In this document: in pieces, positions 59,266 through 64,000 of the stretch | How positions within the stretch are numbered: the first letter of the stretch is position 1 | Layout of the letters: the number at the start of each line of letters is the position of its first letter | Assembly (NCBI RefSeq): GCF_900096585.1 | Contig: NZ_FMYH01000001.1 | Coordinates: 930,001 to 994,000, forward strand | Length of the DNA: 64,000 bases | Direction of reading: 5' to 3' | DNA from: Sanguibacter gelidistatuariae | GTDB lineage: Bacteria; Actinomycetota; Actinomycetes; Actinomycetales; Cellulomonadaceae | Position numbers and translations under genes: made by a program | The notes under the pieces: generated by a model | Database searches by the model: none | Seen by the model: only the letters and a program-made list of their open reading frames with translations | What the model was told of the DNA's origin: nothing

Positions 59266-62205
59266 GTGGCAAGCCCTGTAGATGTTGAGATCACCGGACC
59301 CGGCGCTCAGCCCGCCCGATCCGCCGCCGATGCCCGCGCCGCCCTCGTGGCCGCGCTGCGCGCATCCGTGGACGGGGAGGTCTCCGACTCCTCCCTGCGC
59401 CGCGCCGAGTACACGACGGACGCCTCCAACTATCGCGTCGTCCCCCAGGTCGTCGTCATCCCCAAGGACGTCGACGACGCGCTCGCCGCGATCACCGTGA
59501 CTCGTGAGGCGGGCGTGCCGATCACCGCCCGCGGCGCGGGCACGTCCTGCGCGGGGAACTCGATCGGCCCCGGGGTGGTCATCGACTTCTCCCGGCACGT
59601 CAACACGATCCACGAGGTCGACGTCGAGAACCGCACGGCGCGGATCGACCCCGGCGTCATCATGTCCTCACTGCAGAAGGCGGCCGCCCCGCACGGCCTG
59701 CGCTTCGGCCCCGACCCCTCGACCCAGAACCGCGCGACCCTCGGCGGGATGATCGGCAACAACGCCTGCGGTCCGCACGCCGTCGCCTACGGACGTACGT
59801 CGGACAACGTCGTCGACCTCGACGTGGTCGACGGCCTCGGTCGGCGTTTCGCCGCGGGAGCGAACGGTCAGGGCGTCGATCGGGTCCCCGGCCTGGGCGA
59901 GCTCGTGACCGCGAACATGGCGCTGCTGCGCACCGAGCTCGGCCGCTTCGGCCGGCAGGTCTCCGGCTACTCCCTCGAGCACCTGCTGCCCGAGAACGGC
60001 ACCAACCTCGCCCGCGCGCTCGTGGGCACCGAGGGCACGGTCATGTCCATCCTCGGCGCAACCGTCCGCCTCGTCCCGATCGCCGGCGCACCGACCCTGG
60101 TCGTGCTCGGCTACCCCGACATGCCGTCCGCGGCCGACGCCGTCCCCGCCCTGCTCACCCACTCCCCGCTCGCGATCGAGGGTCTCGACGCCCGCCTGGT
60201 CGACGTCGTGCGGCGCGCCAAGGGCGCGGCCACCGTCCCGGCGCTCCCCCCGGGCGGGGGCTGGCTCATGGTCGAGGTCGGCGGGTCGACCGCGGCCGAG
60301 GCGATGGCCAGCGCGGAGGCGATCGTGCGGGACTCGGGCACGACCGCGTCCCGCATCCTCCCCGCCGGCCCCGAGGCCACCGCCATGTGGCAGATCCGGG
60401 CCGACGGCGCGGGCCTGGCCGGGCGGACGCCGTCGGGCGCCCAGGCGTGGCCCGGCTGGGAGGACTCGGCCGTGCCGCCCGCCAAGCTCGGGGCGTACCT
60501 GCGTGACCTCGACGTGCTCATGGCCGAGTTCGGCGTCGACGGCCTGCCCTACGGGCACTTCGGCGACGGCTGCGTGCACCTGCGCATCGACATCCCGCTC
60601 GAGGCGTCGGGGGACATCCTGCGGTCCTTCATGACGCAGGCCGCCGCGCTCGTGGGCAAGTACGGGGGTTCGCTGTCAGGTGAGCACGGCGACGGCCGGG
60701 CTCGTTCGGAGCTGCTGCCAGCGATGTACTCGCCCGCGGCGATCACGATGTTTGAGCAGTTCAAGGCGCTCTTCGACCCGAACGACCTTCTCAACCCGGG
60801 CGTGCTGGTGCGTCCCAATGCGATCGACGCGGACCTGCGCCGCCCGCACGCCAAGCCGATCCTGGCCAAGACGGGCTTCAGCTTCTCCCACGACGACGGC
60901 GACTTCTCCAAGGCGATCCACCGCTGCGTGGGCGTGGGCAAGTGCCGCGCGGACTCGACCGCGGCGGGCGGCTTCATGTGCCCGTCCTACCTGGCCACCA
61001 AGGACGAGAAGGACTCCACCCGCGGGCGCGCCCGGGTGCTCCAGGAGATGGCCAACGGCACCCTGGTGACCGGCAGCTGGCGCTCGCCCGAGGTGCACGC
61101 CGCCCTTGACCTGTGCCTGAGCTGCAAGGCCTGCTCGAGCGACTGCCCGGCCGGGGTGGACATGGCCCAGCTCAAGTCCGAGGTGCTGCACAACACCTAC
61201 AAGGGCCGGCTGCGCCCGATGAACCACTACGCCCTCGGCTGGTTGCCGCGCTGGGCCCGCCTGGCCAGCTACCTGCCCAAGATCGCCAACTTCGCGCTGA
61301 GCATCAAGCCGCTCGCCACGGTCGTCCTCACCCTCGGTGGCATGGACACCCGCCGGTCGATCCCGTCCTTCGCCGACGTGCCCTTCCGCACGTGGTGGAA
61401 GCGCGAGGGTGCGGCGCTCGCCGCGACCTCGCGGGCCGGCGTCGGGCAGGCCGGTGGGCAGGTGACTGAAGCGAAGCGCAAGCCGAAGGTGGTCCTGTGG
61501 ACGGACTCCTTCAGCGACTCCCTCGCGCCCAACGTGCCCGAGGCAGCCGTGAAGGTGCTGCTCGCGGCCGGCTACGACGTCGTCATCCCGGAGGACGAGG
61601 CGTGCTGCGGGCTGACCTGGATCAGCACGGGCCAGCTCGACGGCGCGAAGAAAAAGCTGTCCACGCTCATGGACACCCTCGGGCCCTTCGCGGTCAACGG
61701 GATCCCGATCGTCGGGCTCGAGCCGTCCTGCACCGCGGTGCTGCGCTCGGACCTGCTCGACCTCTTCCCCGAGGACCCTCGGGCGCACGCGGTCTCGGCT
61801 GCCACGCACACTCTCGCCGAGCTGCTGACCGACCCGGAGACGGCGCCGGGTCCGGACTCCGGCTGGGCCATGCCGGACCTCTCGGACGTGACCGCGGTCG
61901 CGCAGCCGCACTGCCACCAGTACTCCGTCATGGGCTACCAGACGGACGAGGCGCTCCTGCGCGGGGCGGGCGCCACGATCACGACGCTCGCCGGGTGCTG
62001 TGGGCTCGCGGGGAACTTCGGCATGGAGAAGGGGCACTACGACGTGTCGGTCGCGGTCGCTGAGAATGCGCTGCTGCCCGCGTTGCGTCAGGCTGGGGAG
62101 GGCGACATCTTCCTCGCGGACGGTTTCTCCTGCCGCACCCAGGCCGACGACCTCGCGGGGGTCAAGGGCAAGGCGCTCGCGGAGCTGTTGGCCGAGCGGC
62201 TCTGA
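59266..62205 (+). CDS. FAD-linked oxidase fused to Fe-S/CCG oxidoreductase (D-lactate dehydrogenase-like)
   Basis: A 979-residue respiratory-type dehydrogenase. N-terminal FAD-binding PCMH domain (ITARGAGTSCAGNSIGPG; ATLGGMIGNNACG), FAD-oxidase C domain with YGHFGDGCVHLRI and GEHGDGRARSELL, then two [4Fe-4S] sites (CVGVGKCRAD from Cys554; CLSCKACSSDCP from Cys617), and two CCG domains (DEACCGLTW; AGCCGLAGNFGMEK). This combination of GlcD-like and GlcF-like parts in one chain is typical of Dld-II type D-lactate or D-2-hydroxyacid dehydrogenases that pass electrons to quinone. The electron acceptor and substrate are inferred. Start GTG fits the leaderless -10. Confidence 0.9.
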   Translation: MASPVDVEITGPGAQPARSAADARAALVAALRASVDGEVSDSSLRRAEYTTDASNYRVVPQVVVIPKDVDDALAAITVTREAGVPITARGAGTSCAGNSIGPGVVIDFSRHVNTIHEVDVENRTARIDPGVIMSSLQKAAAPHGLRFGPDPSTQNRATLGGMIGNNACGPHAVAYGRTSDNVVDLDVVDGLGRRFAAGANGQGVDRVPGLGELVTANMALLRTELGRFGRQVSGYSLEHLLPENGTNLARALVGTEGTVMSILGATVRLVPIAGAPTLVVLGYPDMPSAADAVPALLTHSPLAIEGLDARLVDVVRRAKGAATVPALPPGGGWLMVEVGGSTAAEAMASAEAIVRDSGTTASRILPAGPEATAMWQIRADGAGLAGRTPSGAQAWPGWEDSAVPPAKLGAYLRDLDVLMAEFGVDGLPYGHFGDGCVHLRIDIPLEASGDILRSFMTQAAALVGKYGGSLSGEHGDGRARSELLPAMYSPAAITMFEQFKALFDPNDLLNPGVLVRPNAIDADLRRPHAKPILAKTGFSFSHDDGDFSKAIHRCVGVGKCRADSTAAGGFMCPSYLATKDEKDSTRGRARVLQEMANGTLVTGSWRSPEVHAALDLCLSCKACSSDCPAGVDMAQLKSEVLHNTYKGRLRPMNHYALGWLPRWARLASYLPKIANFALSIKPLATVVLTLGGMDTRRSIPSFADVPFRTWWKREGAALAATSRAGVGQAGGQVTEAKRKPKVVLWTDSFSDSLAPNVPEAAVKVLLAAGYDVVIPEDEACCGLTWISTGQLDGAKKKLSTLMDTLGPFAVNGIPIVGLEPSCTAVLRSDLLDLFPEDPRAHAVSAATHTLAELLTDPETAPGPDSGWAMPDLSDVTAVAQPHCHQYSVMGYQTDEALLRGAGATITTLAGCCGLAGNFGMEKGHYDVSVAVAENALLPALRQAGEGDIFLADGFSCRTQADDLAGVKGKALAELLAERL

Positions 62206-62257
62206 GCCGGCGGTGACGGCGCCGCGGCGTCCGCAACGGTCATCTGAGAGGACCACC

Positions 62258-62929
62258 ATGTCACGCATCGCGATCATCGGAGGGCACGGCAGGGTGGCGC
62301 TGCGCCTGGCGCACCTGCTGAGCGAGTCCGGCCACGACGTCACGTCGATCATCCGCAGCGCCCGCCAGCGCAAGGACGTCGCCGAGACCGGCGCCGCGCC
62401 GGTCGTGGCCGACGTCGAGCGGCTCGGCCCGGACGCCCTGGCCAAGACCCTCGCCGGGCACGACGCCGTCGTGTGGGCCGCGGGGGCGGGCGGCGGTTCT
62501 CCCGAGCGGACCTACGCCGTCGACCGTGACGCGGCGATCCGGTCGATGGATGCCGCGCTCGCCGCGGGGATCCCGCGGTACGTCATGGTGTCCTACAAGG
62601 GCGCCCGGCTCCAGCACGGGGTGCCGCCGGAGGACAGCTTCTTCGCCTACGCCGAGGCGAAGGCCGCGGCCGACGAGCACCTGCGGGTGTCGACGCTGGC
62701 CTGGACGATCCTGGGACCCAGCGCGCTGACCGACGACCCGGGGACCGGCCAGATCGAGGTCGGCGCGCACCTGGAGTCCACCTCGGTCCCGCGCGACGAC
62801 GTCGCCGCCGTGGCCGCGGCGGTCCTCGACCTGCCCGGCACGATCGGCCGCTTCATCGAGTTCAACTCGGGTTCCATCCCCATCCCCAGAGCCCTCGAGT
62901 CCTACACCCAACCCCCACCCACCCTCTGA
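62258..62929 (+). CDS. NAD(P)-binding Rossmann protein (NmrA/SDR-a type)
   Basis: A 223-residue atypical short-chain dehydrogenase. Nucleotide loop IAIIGGHGRVALRLAHLL, NAD-binding WAAGAGGG, Tyr/Lys region FFAYAEAKAAADEHLR and the end GRFIEFNSGSIPI. It belongs with the YwnB/NmrA-like sugar epimerase group; natural substrate unknown. GAGAGG precedes the ATG. The 86-base gap after it is the start of a convergent pair. Confidence 0.85.
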   Translation: MSRIAIIGGHGRVALRLAHLLSESGHDVTSIIRSARQRKDVAETGAAPVVADVERLGPDALAKTLAGHDAVVWAAGAGGGSPERTYAVDRDAAIRSMDAALAAGIPRYVMVSYKGARLQHGVPPEDSFFAYAEAKAAADEHLRVSTLAWTILGPSALTDDPGTGQIEVGAHLESTSVPRDDVAAVAAAVLDLPGTIGRFIEFNSGSIPIPRALESYTQPPPTL

Positions 62930-63015
62930 CCAACTCGTTGGGTGTACGAAAATGCGGGTGTCGCACCGGCGCGTCGCGTACAAGATCGTGCACTCAGCGG
63001 AGGGGGTGGGGTGGG

Positions 63016-63618
63016 TCAGCGGGGGCCGAGGGGGAGGACTATGCGACCCCAGGTGGTGTTGAGGACGCCGGCGAAGGAGTTGTACCAGGCGGTCGCAGCG
63101 GTGATCAGGCCGAAGATGCCGGCGACGTGCGTGACCCCAGGAGCCTGGGCGAAGGCGCCGATGGTCAGCAGCAGGAAGGTCACCGACAGCGGCACGAACA
63201 CCGCCATGAGACCGACCGAGACCCGCAGGGTCACCACGGTCATGTAGAGCGTGAAGATGGTCCAGGCGAGCAGGAACAGCCCGGTGGCCTGGTGGGCGGA
63301 GTCCGCCGGCAGCCCCGGGACGATGAACTTCACGTAGGCCGCGAAGGACATCCAGAACGCGCCGTAGGAGGAGAAGGCGAGCGCGCCGAAGGTGTTGTTC
63401 TTGGTGAACTCCCACATGCCGGCGAGCAGCTGCACGAGGCCGCCGTAGAAGAGGGCGAGCGGCAGCACGACCGGCTCGAGGTGGGAGTCGAGGATCCCCG
63501 CGTTGAACACCGACAGCACAAAGGTGGTCAGTGCGAACCCGGCCAGGCCCAACGGACCGGGGTCGGCCACCAGCCAGCGGGCCGGAGCGGGCGAGGTGGG
63601 GGCAGTGGGAGGAGTCAC
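63016..63618 (-). CDS. Acetate uptake transporter family protein (GPR1/FUN34/YaaH)
   Basis: A 200-residue six-helix membrane protein. The family signature near the N-terminus is DPGPLGLAGFALTTFVLS (usually NPxPLGL), followed by FYGGLVQLLAGMWEFTKNNTFGA and SYGAFWMSFA. Members carry acetate or succinate with protons. GTG start with AAAGG seven bases upstream. The Asn to Asp change in the signature is noteworthy. Confidence 0.9.
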   Translation of the reverse strand: MTPPTAPTSPAPARWLVADPGPLGLAGFALTTFVLSVFNAGILDSHLEPVVLPLALFYGGLVQLLAGMWEFTKNNTFGALAFSSYGAFWMSFAAYVKFIVPGLPADSAHQATGLFLLAWTIFTLYMTVVTLRVSVGLMAVFVPLSVTFLLLTIGAFAQAPGVTHVAGIFGLITAATAWYNSFAGVLNTTWGRIVLPLGPR

Positions 63619-63789
63619 GAGGGACCTTTCAGGAGAGCGCGCCGGTGGATCAGGCGCCCGGAGAACACGGCGCCGCCGGCGAGCCTAGGCGCGGTATTCC
63701 GCGGGCCGGCGGGAGGAAGGTCCCGATCGGGGGGTCGTGCGACGCACGTCACGCTCGACTTCGACGCCGCGGGGTGACAGGTTGGGGGC

Positions 63790-64000
63790 ATGCTCTTTGC
63801 CTTCTCAGTTGCCCCGCTCGGTTCCGGCGAGTCCGTGACCGACGCCGTGGCCGACGCCGTCCGGATCGTCCGCGAGTCCGGCTTGCCCAACCGCACCGAC
63901 GCCATGTTCACCACGATCGAGGGTGAGTGGGACGAGTGCATGGACGTCATCAAGCGCGCCACCGAGGCCGTCGGCGCCGGTGGGCACCGCGTCTCCCTCG
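63790..64000 (+). CDS. MTH1187/YkoF-type thiamine-binding protein, 5-prime part
   Basis: The first 70 codons of a gene that continues past the window. [20 protein letters not shown] and [21 protein letters not shown] match the small thiamine-binding MTH1187 family (about 100 residues), which binds hydroxymethylpyrimidine or thiamine. No TPP riboswitch is recognisable upstream. A 13-bp palindrome CGTGCGACGCACG is at 63736-63748 in the 171-base gap to the divergent transporter. CAGGTT lies six bases before the ATG. Confidence 0.75.
   Translation, partial: MLFAFSVAPLGSGESVTDAVADAVRIVRESGLPNRTDAMFTTIEGEWDECMDVIKRATEAVGAGGHRVSL

Noticed and set aside
63619-63789. TPP riboswitch before the thiamine-binding gene
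   Set aside because: The conserved CTGAGA and ACCTGATC-type elements are not present.

Overview
The window is GC-rich, densely packed bacterial chromosome. It shows GTG starts, many 1-4 bp stop/start overlaps, a topA-tmk-holB neighbourhood, a long Lys/Ala TopA tail, ECF sigma factors with membrane partners, LAxTG surface anchoring and a GntR-controlled iol cluster. Together these point to an actinobacterium, most likely Micrococcales and perhaps close to Cellulomonadaceae/Sanguibacteraceae (family is inference). The oxygen-sensitive ribonucleotide reductase pair nrdD-nrdG implies growth without oxygen, at least facultatively. I see no prophage, insertion sequence or CRISPR array.

Layout. 1-2876: galactose use (end of an alpha-galactosidase, galT, galK). 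3129-5677: nrdD-nrdG. 5670-7858 (minus): ECF sigma factor and its coupled membrane protein. 8062-10518: proton-pumping pyrophosphatase. 10581-13954: two related small lipoproteins flanking an EEP-family hydrolase, then a large methyltransferase. 14098-16478 (minus): two-component system. 16614-29593: housekeeping stretch (PAP2 phosphatase, topA, deacetylase-like lipoprotein, two tandem Gfo/Idh/MocA oxidoreductases, an OhrR-type regulator with its palindromic operator, HAD hydrolase, tmk, holB, secreted alpha/beta hydrolase). 29594-31716: a small accessory patch with a Fic protein, tRNA-Thr(CGT) and an unknown gene. 31783-40049 (minus): a seven-gene myo-inositol catabolic operon driven from one promoter whose spacer holds a palindrome, with the divergent GntR regulator at 40183. 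40954-43160: tag, a 40-residue membrane peptide and an MFS carrier. 43541-49518: cell-surface and sigma-factor region with an LAHTG-anchored probable thioester adhesin, one protein joining ECF sigma, zinc-finger anti-sigma, membrane and extracellular parts, and another ECF sigma plus membrane protein. 49593-54273: DUF3806 and Pr6Pr proteins, OsmC/Ohr, degenerate ABC ATPase with a YhgE/Pip protein. 54408-57760 (minus): MacB-like ABC exporter. 58059-64000: flippase-like protein, a 979-residue FAD/Fe-S oxidoreductase, NAD(P)-binding protein, acetate-type transporter and the start of a thiamine-binding protein.

How the parts work together. The iol operon encodes a full route from myo-inositol to central metabolites except for an importer. 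Three sigma/membrane-protein systems in 64 kb suggest strong investment in envelope sensing; one is a single polypeptide next to the LAHTG surface protein, which is the most attractive candidate for a self-contained signalling unit. Many genes carry a -10-like hexamer exactly six bases before the start codon and no Shine-Dalgarno, indicating widespread leaderless transcription. Several convergent gene pairs are separated by nested palindromes built on a GAACTCGTGAG-type core.
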